A DNA stretch of 64,000 nt from Lachnospiraceae bacterium (GTDB lineage Bacteria; Bacillota; Clostridia; Lachnospirales; Lachnospiraceae). Each line of letters opens with the position of its first letter. Position 1 is the first letter of the stretch. Both the position numbers and the translations under genes were made by a program. The notes below the pieces were generated by a model, which ran no database searches, was not told the DNA's origin, and saw only the letters and a list, made by a program, of their open reading frames with translations. Below are positions 36,100-44,797 of this stretch, in pieces. The stretch covers positions 124,001 to 188,000 of the forward strand of contig JAILHF010000051.1 in the NCBI GenBank assembly GCA_024696005.1. Direction: 5' to 3'.

Positions 36100-36201
36100 T
36101 TTAACTTTGCGGTGATAACTCGCGAACCTGTTAGCGGGTTATCACTGCAAAGTTCATTGCGCATCAACACACAAACAGGTTCGCTCATCGCCGCAGTGCG
36201 A

Positions 36202-37257
36202 TTAATCCCTCGTACTCCATTCTTCAGTAACCCCGTCACAGGTCACGCTGACCGTACAATTATCAAACACAAACAAAACCTGCTTGCCCTCCGAACTATA
36301 TCCCGGACGTCCTTCGCATTCGATCACAAGCCGGTTGTCATTCTCCAGCGTCATGTGAGCCGAATAAGCATCATCCCCCTGATCATTGTCGTTAAAACAA
36401 TGAACCTCGATCTTTTCGTTAAAATTGTTGAAGGACGGCCATAACTGGTAGGTCCCGTATTCGCCGGTTATCGAAAGAACCCGTTTGTTGGAATTTTGGT
36501 AATCTCCGGGATATTCCCCTAACAGAGCAGCGACCCGGTCGGAATTTTCAGGAGAAAGCTTTCCGAAATTCCCCGATGTTGCTGATCCGCCCGCAGATCC
36601 GTTATTTCTCGCAGCCATGGCAGCATCCTCATCCATGAACTGACACACATCGGTATAAGGAAAATTCCCTGCCCTTTGAAAAGTGGAGTCGCTTGCGCTT
36701 AGCCGGACATTGAGCCTGTATTCATCAATCGAATAAAAGGAAACGGCATCGCTGTCCGGCAAAGTGACCTTGAACAGATAATCGCCTTTGCCGTAGTCCT
36801 CAAACGGCACATCATTCGAAGCTATATAATCCACATTCCAGTCGCGATATCCGATCAGATGGCATGCATATCCCGAACCATCCGGATTGTCGAACATAAG
36901 CTGATAGTAGTTCCCGTTTCCGGCATCAGCAAGAGCCGGATCGATCATCTCAAGGCTGTAGCCGAAGTACTCACCTCCATTGGCATGCACGGTGATATTG
37001 GCTCTTTTTTCGTCGATCACTGCTACGTTGACGGAGGGCATTTCCTCAGGAAAATCCGGGATCTGCTGTGAAATATCGCCCTGCTGGTTGTTGTCCGTTG
37101 TTCCGCCATTCTGTGTTCCGCTTTCTGCGTTATCGATCTTATCGGCAGTCTGTTCCTGTTGATCCGGCTTGTTCGCTGCCTTTTGCTCATCTGCATTGCT
37201 GCATCCGGCGACACATGCTGCCAGCAGTACGGTCAGTGCCATGATTCTTTTCTTCAT
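36202..37257 (-). CDS. Lipoprotein of unknown function
   Basis: A 351-residue product with a typical lipoprotein signal: basic start, hydrophobic core and the lipobox VAGC at about residues 16-19. A Gln/Asn/Asp/Thr-rich linker (about 20-75) then leads to a probable beta-rich extracellular domain with Trp/Tyr-containing strands, and a second block begins near GKLSPENSDRVAALLGEYPGD. I do not recognise either domain. The ribosome site is AAAGGAG. The gene is single, flanked by the hairpin cluster at its 3' end and by yneA upstream in the same direction. Its codon use is a little less GC-rich than its neighbours. Confidence 0.8.
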   Translation of the reverse strand: MKKRIMALTVLLAACVAGCSNADEQKAANKPDQQEQTADKIDNAESGTQNGGTTDNNQQGDISQQIPDFPEEMPSVNVAVIDEKRANITVHANGGEYFGYSLEMIDPALADAGNGNYYQLMFDNPDGSGYACHLIGYRDWNVDYIASNDVPFEDYGKGDYLFKVTLPDSDAVSFYSIDEYRLNVRLSASDSTFQRAGNFPYTDVCQFMDEDAAMAARNNGSAGGSATSGNFGKLSPENSDRVAALLGEYPGDYQNSNKRVLSITGEYGTYQLWPSFNNFNEKIEVHCFNDNDQGDDAYSAHMTLENDNRLVIECEGRPGYSSEGKQVLFVFDNCTVSVTCDGVTEEWSTRD

Positions 37258-37402
37258 TATGCGCTCCTTTCCGGGAAACCTATCCTTGCAGGGCTTCTCA
37301 TATTGACATCTTACAACGGAATGGCCTTGTTGTTATATTGCGCATTTTACGATATATATGGAAAATATTATCATTTCGCCCTGCGTTGTTCTCCCGGATG
37401 CA

Positions 37403-37440
37403 GAAAACCGCAGGTGGCATGATCCTGCGGCTTTCTGTGT
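37403..37440 (-). terminator. Terminator after the YneA-like gene
   Basis: CCGCAGG arms (37409-37416 and 37425-37432) flanked by AGAAAA/TTTCT give a hairpin ending in a T-rich run on the minus strand. Confidence 0.7.
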
Positions 37441-37470
37441 CTATCATCAATGGTACTTCGGGGGAGCTGT

Positions 37471-37857
37471 TTAACGGTATTGGCTGCTGCATACATATTC
37501 CGTGGAGTAATACGGCAATACGATGCTTTTGCCGGCTACCAGGCTGTCATCCGTCAGATGATTGATCCTGCGGACCTCGGCGATATACTCGTTTATGCTC
37601 TGGCGCCCGTCCGGGCAGGCATATTCTTTCGCGTAGGCCCAGAGGCTGTCTCCGCTTTCGATCGTAAAGCTGTGGTAATATTTGTAATATGCCTCTTCCG
37701 TTTCGCTTTTGGCATCTGCCGTTTTTCCGAACAGGAGCATCAGGGCAACAGAAAGGAAAAGTGCGGCCATGCTCCAGAAGACTGCAAGCTGAAACACGCG
37801 CTTGCGATACCAGCTTTTCTTCCATGCTCTTTTGAAACGCTTAAGATTCATTTTCAT
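37471..37857 (-). CDS. yneA: YneA-like SOS cell-division suppressor with LysM domain
   Basis: The 128-residue protein has a very basic N-terminus, one membrane helix (about residues 23-43) and an extracellular LysM-like domain (HSFTIESGDSLWAYAKEY ... INHLTDDSLVAGKSIVLP). This is the layout of B. subtilis YneA, which stops division while DNA damage is repaired. It is divergent from lexA and its promoter carries LexA operators, exactly as for yneA. Sequence outside the LysM core is weakly conserved, so the name rests on architecture, context and control. Confidence 0.88.
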   Translation of the reverse strand: MKMNLKRFKRAWKKSWYRKRVFQLAVFWSMAALFLSVALMLLFGKTADAKSETEEAYYKYYHSFTIESGDSLWAYAKEYACPDGRQSINEYIAEVRRINHLTDDSLVAGKSIVLPYYSTEYVCSSQYR

Positions 37858-37869
37858 ATCCTCCCGAAT

Positions 37870-37883
37870 CGAACATCTGTTCC
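37870..37883. promoter_or_regulatory. LexA operator (SOS box) 1
   Basis: CGAACATCTGTTCC, one mismatch from CGAAC-N4-GTTCG. It lies in the yneA leader just upstream of its ribosome site. Confidence 0.8.
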
Positions 37884-37897
37884 TGTGATCTTATTGG

Positions 37898-37926
37898 ATT
37901 ATATCGAACATCTGTTCTTTTGTCAA
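37898..37926 (-). promoter_or_regulatory. Promoter of yneA
   Basis: On the minus strand a perfect TTGACA (37926-37921), 17-base spacer and perfect TATAAT (37903-37898). A LexA box fills the spacer, so binding would block polymerase directly. Confidence 0.85.
37905..37918. promoter_or_regulatory. LexA operator (SOS box) 2
   Basis: CGAACATCTGTTCT, located between the -35 and -10 of the yneA promoter. Confidence 0.85.
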
Positions 37927-37934
37927 GCATAAAT

Positions 37935-37961
37935 CGAACAAATGTTCCGAACAAATATTCC
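37935..37961. promoter_or_regulatory. LexA operators (SOS boxes) 3 and 4, overlapping by one base
   Basis: CGAACAAATGTTCC (37935-37948) and CGAACAAATATTCC (37948-37961) share one base. They lie between the two divergent promoters. A weaker third sequence, CGAAAATATGTTTG, follows at 37961-37974 and touches the lexA -35. Confidence 0.75.
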
Positions 37962-37971
37962 GAAAATATGT

Positions 37972-38000
37972 TTGCTTTTTGGATGGGGCTGTGCTATGAT
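37972..38000 (+). promoter_or_regulatory. Promoter of lexA
   Basis: TTGCTT (37972-37977), 17-base spacer, TATGAT (37995-38000). A LexA box begins six bases downstream, over the start site. Confidence 0.7.
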
Positions 38001-38005
38001 TGATA

Positions 38006-38019
38006 CGAAAGTATGTTCG
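38006..38019. promoter_or_regulatory. LexA operator (SOS box) 5, lexA autoregulation
   Basis: CGAAAGTATGTTCG, one base from consensus, over the probable lexA transcription start. Confidence 0.75.
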
Positions 38020-38085
38020 GCTTTTTGAAAATGGGAAGCCGGAAGAATAATCCCCGCTGCGGGCGGGAACAAACGGAGGTGTTTT

Positions 38086-38718
38086 ATGAGCATTACAGAC
38101 AGTGAACCGCAGGGCAGGCTTTCCGCCAAGCAGGAAGAGATCCTCAATTATATCAAGGAGATCACCCTCAAGAAGGGCTATCCGCCCACGGTGCGCGACA
38201 TCTGCGAAGCTGTGAAGCTGCGCTCCACTTCCACCGTTCACGCGCATCTTTCCACGCTCGAGCGTAACGGCTATATCCGCCGCGACCCGACCAAACCCCG
38301 TGCGATCGAGATCATCGACGATGATTTCCAGATCCGTCAGGAAATGACATCCATTCCCATGGTTGGGCGTGTTGCTGCCGGCGAGCCCATCCTGGCCGAA
38401 CAGAATATCGAACAGTATTTCCCACTGCCGGTTGAAATGGTTCCCAATGCCCAGTGTTTTGCACTCCGTGTAAAGGGCGATTCGATGATCAATGCAGGCA
38501 TCCATTCCGGGGACACTGTGTTTGTGGAAAGCTGCAATACTGCGAAAAACGGCGATCTCGTCGTTGCGCTGATCGACGATTCCGCCACGGTTAAGACCTT
38601 CTATAAAGAAAACGGCCACATACGTCTGCAGCCCGAAAACGATGATTATGAACCGATCATTGTTGAGGAATGCACGATCGTCGGAAAGGTGTTCGGCGTA
38701 TTCCGCCTCTATCATTAA
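38086..38718 (+). CDS. lexA: SOS repressor LexA
   Basis: LexA represses DNA-damage genes and cleaves itself when RecA is activated. The N-terminal winged-helix domain (KQEEILNYIKEITLKKGYPP) binds the SOS boxes seen upstream. The self-cleavage site is A98-G99 in VAAGEPIL, the nucleophile S133 lies in GDSMINAGI and the general base is K170 in ATVKTFY. At 210 residues it has normal length. The start has the strong site ACGGAGGTG. The gene is transcribed alone and ends at a terminator. Confidence 0.98.
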   Translation: MSITDSEPQGRLSAKQEEILNYIKEITLKKGYPPTVRDICEAVKLRSTSTVHAHLSTLERNGYIRRDPTKPRAIEIIDDDFQIRQEMTSIPMVGRVAAGEPILAEQNIEQYFPLPVEMVPNAQCFALRVKGDSMINAGIHSGDTVFVESCNTAKNGDLVVALIDDSATVKTFYKENGHIRLQPENDDYEPIIVEECTIVGKVFGVFRLYH

Positions 38719-38743
38719 GCTTTCCGGGATCCTGAAGCAAAAT

Positions 38744-38780
38744 AAAAAACCGCCAAGACCATTTCGGTTTTGGCGGTTTT
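38744..38780 (+). terminator. Terminator between lexA and the convergent chemoreceptor gene
   Basis: AAAACCGCCAA (38746-38756) pairs with TTGGCGGTTTT (38770-38780). It has A and T runs on the two sides and can serve both strands. Confidence 0.85.
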
Positions 38781-38806
38781 GCTTTTACTTGCGCTGATTC
38801 CGGAAT

Positions 38807-40798
38807 TTATACGTTGAAGCTTCCGGTGGTCTCCTGCAGGCTGGAGATGCTTTCCATGACATCCCTGGTCTCGTGCGATACGTTCTCGCTCGAATTTGCG
38901 ATGCTCTGCATGCTTGAAGAGATGTCGTGCACCGCATCCCCGAGGACACGCTGGGAATCGCTGATGCTTCCGATGGCACGGTTGATGTCCGATACGGAAG
39001 AGCTCAGCTTTTCTGCTCCGGCTCCGAGATCGCGGCTCAGTTCACTGTAATAGTTCGCATCTTCCATGTAGCTGTTGGCAAGCTTTTCCAGATTGTCATA
39101 ATCCGTCAGCACGCTTTCGTTCAGGAAGCGGATGATCTGCTCGCTCACCTTGGAAAGAGTATTGATATTGGAAGTCACTTCGCCGGTCAGGCGGTTTACC
39201 TTGTCGATCTCGCTGCCGGTGGTCGTGCTCAGGCTGTTGATCTCGTCCGCAACGACTGCAAAGCCGCGGCCTGCTTCACCGGCACGTGCTGCCTCGATCG
39301 AGGCGTTCAGTGCCAACAGGTTGGTCTGGCTGGCGATGCCCTGAATGGCGCTGGCGACATCCACGATCTGTTCGATGACCTGCACGCCCTTCAATGCCTC
39401 TTCCAGTTCGGTCTTGGTGCGGTTTGTCACTTCCACGGCATGCTTCTTGTTTGCCAGGATGTCGGGAACCATGGCTTTGACACGCTTGATGATCTCGCCG
39501 GTCTTTTCACCCATCTCGCGGGTATCTCTGGTAAAGCCGTCCGCGGCATCGGTCACGCTCCCGCAGATATCCTCGATGCTTCGGATGTCGGCACCCTGGC
39601 TTTCGATGCCGCTTTCGGTACGCTGCATCGCGTCGTTGATCTCGGTGATGCTGCCGCTGATGCCTTCGATCGTGTCGGTTGCGGTCACCATGCGGTCGCG
39701 GATGATCTGCGATTCCTTCTGCGTCTTGTGGATCGCGCCGATAAAGCGATCCTCAAGTTCCGAAAGCAGATAAGAGATCTCTTCCACTTCGGAATCCGTT
39801 TTCTTTACGTTTTCACGGCCGATGATCTTTTCGGTAACGAAGGACTTCATCTTATCCATCGGTGCGAGCTGCTGGCTGATCAGACCCATCATGATAAAGG
39901 TGACTGCCGCGATCGCAACGACCAGGATGATGATGCTTATGACCAGGAGTGTGATGTTGTTCTGGCTTACATTCTTTTCGGGAAGGGCAAGGCCGAGAAG
40001 CCAGCCGCAGCCGTCAATTCTGGATGTCACAAAGTAATTCTTCTCGTTATCGTAATCCTTTGCAAGCGTTGCACCGGATCCGGGTGAAGATACCAGGCCG
40101 CTGATGCCGCTCATGACACTGCTGACGGCGATGGCATTATCTTCTCCGGGCAGATAGGCGTTGTTTTCGTGCATGATGTAATTGCCGGCGGCATCAACCA
40201 GAAAACCGTATTCCCCTTTTTCATAAGGGATGCCGTTCACTACACCCGTGATATAGTCCAGCGTGAAGTCGGCTCCGAGAACGCCTGCCAGAGCGCCGTC
40301 CCGGTAGACCGGAGACGCGATCGTGATGCACATGCCGCCGATCAGCACGTCCATGTACGGATCCGTGACGATCGTGGTACCTGCAGCCTTGGCGGCCTTG
40401 TACCAGCCGCGCGCAGTGGGATCATAACCTTCCGGGGTTTCCGCATTGGGATCGGTCTGGATGAAGAGCTTTTCTTCCGTTCCGTAATAGAGATTCAGTA
40501 GCTCGGAACGGCCTTCCGATTCGGTGCTGACGATCTGCTGAAGATGTTCGGTATCATATGAAGCTGCGGGAAGGGATTTCAGGGCGGCTGCGCCCGCGAT
40601 GTTCAAGCCTTTCTCGTGTTCGATCCAGCTGTTGATCGAATTGGCGTATTTGTCGGCGTTGATCTGCAGCTCTTGCTTGAGATGGCCGGTAAGCGTGTTG
40701 CTGGAAGAGCCAACGATGATGCCTGTGGACAGGAGCATGACGACTACGACGATGAGTATGACTGCCGCAGTCAGCTTTGCTTTGATCGTTTTCTTCAT
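38807..40798 (-). CDS. Methyl-accepting chemotaxis protein with dCache-type sensor
   Basis: A 663-residue membrane receptor that controls the CheA kinase. It has two membrane helices (about residues 7-30 and 280-305) bordering an extracellular domain of dCache type ([14 protein letters not shown] ... [12 protein letters not shown] ... [21 protein letters not shown]). The cytoplasmic coiled coil carries the conserved tip [20 protein letters not shown]. The ATG at 40798 follows GGAGGTGC; the frame extends 13 codons further upstream without a ribosome site. No other chemotaxis genes are adjacent. Confidence 0.94.
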   Translation of the reverse strand: MKKTIKAKLTAAVILIVVVVMLLSTGIIVGSSSNTLTGHLKQELQINADKYANSINSWIEHEKGLNIAGAAALKSLPAASYDTEHLQQIVSTESEGRSELLNLYYGTEEKLFIQTDPNAETPEGYDPTARGWYKAAKAAGTTIVTDPYMDVLIGGMCITIASPVYRDGALAGVLGADFTLDYITGVVNGIPYEKGEYGFLVDAAGNYIMHENNAYLPGEDNAIAVSSVMSGISGLVSSPGSGATLAKDYDNEKNYFVTSRIDGCGWLLGLALPEKNVSQNNITLLVISIIILVVAIAAVTFIMMGLISQQLAPMDKMKSFVTEKIIGRENVKKTDSEVEEISYLLSELEDRFIGAIHKTQKESQIIRDRMVTATDTIEGISGSITEINDAMQRTESGIESQGADIRSIEDICGSVTDAADGFTRDTREMGEKTGEIIKRVKAMVPDILANKKHAVEVTNRTKTELEEALKGVQVIEQIVDVASAIQGIASQTNLLALNASIEAARAGEAGRGFAVVADEINSLSTTTGSEIDKVNRLTGEVTSNINTLSKVSEQIIRFLNESVLTDYDNLEKLANSYMEDANYYSELSRDLGAGAEKLSSSVSDINRAIGSISDSQRVLGDAVHDISSSMQSIANSSENVSHETRDVMESISSLQETTGSFNV

Positions 40799-40860
40799 TT
40801 GGTTGCACCTCCGTTTGAACCAGATTTTTATCATCATCCCACAATCGGGATAATCACATT

Positions 40861-41214
40861 TTAATCCTTCAGGCTCTCCGTTGCAATCACTTTTCCATCT
40901 TTCCAGATGCGCTCAAGATCGTAGAAAAGACGGTTCTCCCGATCGAAGACATGAACGATCACATCACCGTAGTCCATCAGGACCCAGTTGGCGTTCTGAT
41001 AGCCCTCGACCTGGCGCGGGCTGACGCCGGCGCGGCCCAGCCGTTCGTCGATCTCGTCGATGATGGCCTGCACCTGGTTCTGGTTATTGCCGCTGGCAAT
41101 GATAAAAAAGTCTCCCAGGCTGGAAACCTCCGAGATGTCCAGAACGCGGATCTCCTCGGCCTTCTTTTCCTCCATTGCGTCGATGATCCTTTTTGCCATT
41201 TCTCTGGATTCCAT
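40861..41214 (-). CDS. rsfS: Ribosomal silencing factor RsfS
   Basis: RsfS binds ribosomal protein L14 and blocks subunit joining in poor nutrition. The 117-residue protein has the family core [39 protein letters not shown] and FYDLERIW. It starts at ATG 41214 after GCAGGAGG. It follows yqeK on the same strand, as in most Firmicutes. Confidence 0.96.
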   Translation of the reverse strand: MESREMAKRIIDAMEEKKAEEIRVLDISEVSSLGDFFIIASGNNQNQVQAIIDEIDERLGRAGVSPRQVEGYQNANWVLMDYGDVIVHVFDRENRLFYDLERIWKDGKVIATESLKD

Positions 41215-41288
41215 GTCAAACCTCCTGCATATCTGATGAATAATGGCTTTTCACTCTCTTCGTCCGGAGCAGTCAATCCCCGGAATTC

Positions 41289-41897
41289 TTAGTCTGCTCC
41301 GGTCAACTTTTTGTAATATTCGTAAGCTTCCAGGGTATGTTCTTCGATCAGCTGCCCTTTTTCTTCCAGATGGGCGATGGTATATCGAAGGATATCACAG
41401 ACCGCCCGGTCCAGATCGGAAAAAAGCAAAGGCCGCAGCGCCGGATACATCGGTAGCATCTTTCGGTTCGGTTCGATGTAATCCGCCGAAAAGATCACCG
41501 CTTCGAGAAAGCTCATGCCGGCGCATCCCGTTGTATGCCAGCGGATCGCGCTCAGGATCTCGGGATCCGTCACCCCGTATTTTTCCTTTGCCAGGACCGC
41601 CCCCAGTTTTGCGTGGATCAGGAACGGCTGCATCTGCTCCGTATCGCTGAGCTCCACTTGGTATTTACGGATGTACTTGTCCCGCTCCTCGTCTGTCAGG
41701 CACTTGGCACAGTCGTGGAGGATCCCCGCCGTATAGGCCCGGGACAGATCCGAAATTTCTCCATGGCCGTGGGCCATGAAAAGACTGCAGGCGGTATAGG
41801 CAACACCGAGGGAATGCTCATACCGCCCGGTGTCCAGCTTCTTTCTCAGTTTTTCCCGGATCTCGCGGTCCGTATATTTATCACTGCATACACGCAT
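41289..41897 (-). CDS. yqeK: HD-domain diadenosine tetraphosphatase YqeK
   Basis: YqeK-type HD enzymes hydrolyse Ap4A symmetrically. The 202-residue protein has RYEHSLGVAYTA, the HD motif in GILHDCAK, FLIHAKLGAVLA, RWHTTG and FSADYIEPNR, which together supply the metal and phosphate ligands. The ribosome site is AAGGTG. It normally follows nadD, but here the gene upstream is yhbY and only 44 bases lie between them, containing an inverted repeat. Confidence 0.94.
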   Translation of the reverse strand: MRVCSDKYTDREIREKLRKKLDTGRYEHSLGVAYTACSLFMAHGHGEISDLSRAYTAGILHDCAKCLTDEERDKYIRKYQVELSDTEQMQPFLIHAKLGAVLAKEKYGVTDPEILSAIRWHTTGCAGMSFLEAVIFSADYIEPNRKMLPMYPALRPLLFSDLDRAVCDILRYTIAHLEEKGQLIEEHTLEAYEYYKKLTGAD

Positions 41898-41910
41898 GAA
41901 AACACCTTGG

Positions 41911-41934
41911 TTAACATAATCAAATTATGTAAAC
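41911..41934. promoter_or_regulatory. Near-perfect palindrome before yqeK
   Basis: TTAACATAAT and ATTATGTAAA face each other around CAA. The arms match the TTnACATAA motif seen before sepF and the recombinase gene. It occupies the short gap between yhbY and yqeK. Confidence 0.6.
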
Positions 41935-41941
41935 TAAACCG

Positions 41942-42238
41942 TCATTTCGGAAGCACGATCTCAGGCTCATCCTTGAAGGGCCTGTAGAGAACGATCTTGT
42001 GTCCGATGATCTCCACCATGGTGGACTTGGTTCTCTCGGCCAGGGCATTTGCCATGGTCTTCGGGTCTTCGACCGCGTTCTTCAGGATCGAGATCTTGAT
42101 GAGCTCGCGGTTGTTGAACGCTTCTTCCACGGTCTGCACGACCTCGGGTGTCAGATTGTTCTTCCCGATCTGAAACAGAGCTGTTTCTTTGGCGGCCAGA
42201 CTCCGAAGGTATGCTCTTTGCTTGCTTGTCAGTTTCAT
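41942..42238 (-). CDS. yhbY: CRM-domain RNA-binding protein YhbY
   Basis: A 98-residue single CRM-domain protein linked to ribosome assembly. The start LTSKQRAYLRSLA, the QIGKNNLTPEVV segment and LIKISILKN are typical. The ribosome site is AAGGAG. It sits between obgE and yqeK on the same strand. Confidence 0.95.
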   Translation of the reverse strand: MKLTSKQRAYLRSLAAKETALFQIGKNNLTPEVVQTVEEAFNNRELIKISILKNAVEDPKTMANALAERTKSTMVEIIGHKIVLYRPFKDEPEIVLPK

Positions 42239-42259
42239 TTTGACTCCTTATCAGCTTGC

Positions 42260-43660
<1,401 letters not shown>

Positions 43661-43945
43661 TTACTGCTCTACGGGATAAACGCTGGCCTGCTTTCTGTCA
43701 CGGCCAAGTCTCTCGAAACGGAGTACGCCGTCTACCGTTGCGAAGAGAGTGTCATCACCGCCTCTGCCGACATTCAGACCCGGATGGATCTTGGTGCCGC
43801 GCTGACGATACAGGATATTGCCGGCCTTAACGAACTGACCGTCTGCCCGCTTTGCTCCCAGTCTCTTGGATTCGGAATCACGACCGTTCTTGGTGGAACC
43901 GACACCCTTTTTGTGAGCAAAGAATTGAAGATCATATGCAAACAT
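43661..43945 (-). CDS. rpmA: Ribosomal protein bL27 with cleavable N-terminus
   Basis: bL27 reaches into the peptidyl-transferase centre. The 94-residue protein begins [14 protein letters not shown]; in Firmicutes the stretch ending LQFF is removed by the protease Prp, exposing AHKKG. Prp is encoded just upstream. The rest ([32 protein letters not shown]) is standard. The ribosome site is AAAGGAG. Confidence 0.98.
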   Translation of the reverse strand: MFAYDLQFFAHKKGVGSTKNGRDSESKRLGAKRADGQFVKAGNILYRQRGTKIHPGLNVGRGGDDTLFATVDGVLRFERLGRDRKQASVYPVEQ

Positions 43946-43971
43946 TTTCGTCTCTCCTTTCCTAATCTAAT

Positions 43972-44301
43972 CTATTCCGTCACTTCCGAAAACTGTACGT
44001 ACTCTTTTCCGTACTGCTCCTCGACACCGCACACGCCCAAACGCAGGGAATCCATGAGAAGCATTCCGGCCTGATCGAGGCCTTCCGGAAAAACAACCGA
44101 GATCTTGCCCTTTTTCTTGTCCTCGTCCCCCTGAAACGGATTGTCCGTCAGGCTTTCGATGGAATTCAGGGTATTCAGCACCAGCATCGAGATCGCGGCA
44201 CATACCACATCATTTCCGTATTCGGCATAAGCGGCATGTCCTTCGCAGTCCAATGCCCTGACTGTGCCGTCCGGGGCTTTTCGGATCGTGACTCTGATCA
44301 T
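43972..44301 (-). CDS. prp: Ribosomal processing cysteine protease Prp
   Basis: Prp removes the N-terminal extension of bL27. The 109-residue protein has the conserved histidine in EGHAAYAEYG and the catalytic cysteine in DVVCAAIS. It lies between rplU and rpmA, the conserved order in Firmicutes. The upstream gap to rplU is 11 bases and the ribosome site is weak, suggesting translational coupling. Confidence 0.96.
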   Translation of the reverse strand: MIRVTIRKAPDGTVRALDCEGHAAYAEYGNDVVCAAISMLVLNTLNSIESLTDNPFQGDEDKKKGKISVVFPEGLDQAGMLLMDSLRLGVCGVEEQYGKEYVQFSEVTE

Positions 44302-44312
44302 TTCCGATACAC

Positions 44313-44618
44313 TTATGCGTTGATCTTTTCGATCTTGACCTGGGTGTATGCTTGACGATGACCGTTCTTCTTGTGATATCCGCTCTTGGGCTTGTACTTG
44401 TAAACGATCACTTTTCTTGCCCGATCCTGCTTCATCACCTTTGCGGAAACGCTGGCACCCTGCGCATCCTTGCCGGCCTTGATCGAACCGTCGGAAACAG
44501 CAAGCACCTTGTCAAACGTCACAGTATCTCCGGCTTCTGCGTTCAGCTTCTCCACCTTGATGATGTCGCCTTCGGAAACCTTATACTGCTTTCCACCTGT
44601 TGCAATAATTGCGTACAT
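44313..44618 (-). CDS. rplU: Ribosomal protein bL21
   Basis: A 101-residue 50S protein with the standard start [18 protein letters not shown] and end [23 protein letters not shown]. The ATG at 44618 has GGAGGT seven bases upstream. It is the first gene of the rplU-prp-rpmA operon. Confidence 0.98.
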   Translation of the reverse strand: MYAIIATGGKQYKVSEGDIIKVEKLNAEAGDTVTFDKVLAVSDGSIKAGKDAQGASVSAKVMKQDRARKVIVYKYKPKSGYHKKNGHRQAYTQVKIEKINA

Positions 44619-44659
44619 GGTCTGCACCTCCTTATCACAATACTCGCCGGATTATGGTG

Positions 44660-44676
44660 AATGCGCTGCGCATTTC
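44660..44676 (-). promoter_or_regulatory. Hairpin in the rplU leader, possible L21 leader element
   Basis: AATGCGC-T-GCGCATT lies in the 80-base untranslated leader before rplU. Firmicute rplU leaders often hold an autoregulatory RNA structure; this may be one, but only a single short stem is evident by eye. Confidence 0.35.
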
Positions 44677-44705
44677 TTATACCTCTCCGTGCGGCATACT
44701 TGATG

Positions 44706-44734
44706 AGTTTACCATTTCGATCATATTCTGTCAA
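44706..44734 (-). promoter_or_regulatory. Promoter of the rplU operon
   Basis: On the minus strand TTGACA (44734-44729), 17-base spacer, TAAACT (44711-44706). Confidence 0.75.
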
Positions 44735-44736
44735 GG

Positions 44737-44764
44737 AAAAACCGGGGAAAATCCCCGGTTTTTT
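44737..44764 (-). terminator. Terminator after the chemoreceptor gene at 44798
   Basis: AAAAACCGGGG pairs with CCCCGGTTTT around a short loop. It ends just before the rplU promoter. Confidence 0.85.
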
Positions 44765-44797
44765 CGAAATCTTTTCGCTTCGTTACGGCCCGGTCTC

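Larger units (their letters stand above)
35811..36204. repeat. Hairpin-repeat cluster between recombinase and lipoprotein genes
   Basis: This gene-free stretch is almost wholly made of inverted repeats. A long imperfect hairpin spans 35836-35898 (GGAATG...CATTCC outside, GACGAAACCGCCGTT arms inside). Two near-identical 74-base units follow (35898-35971, 36026-36099). A further hairpin spans 36103-36154 with AACTTTGC/GCAAAGTT ends. TCGCACTGC at 35826-35834 and GCAGTGCGA at 36193-36201 are exact inverted copies near the two edges, so the whole may be one element. It ends at the stop codon of the lipoprotein gene. It could also act as a terminator region. Confidence 0.75.

Noticed and set aside
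35898-36154. Integron attC sites
   Set aside because: The hairpins lack clear RYYYAAC/GTTRRRY core sites, and the recombinase lacks a visible integron-specific insertion. No cassette genes are present.
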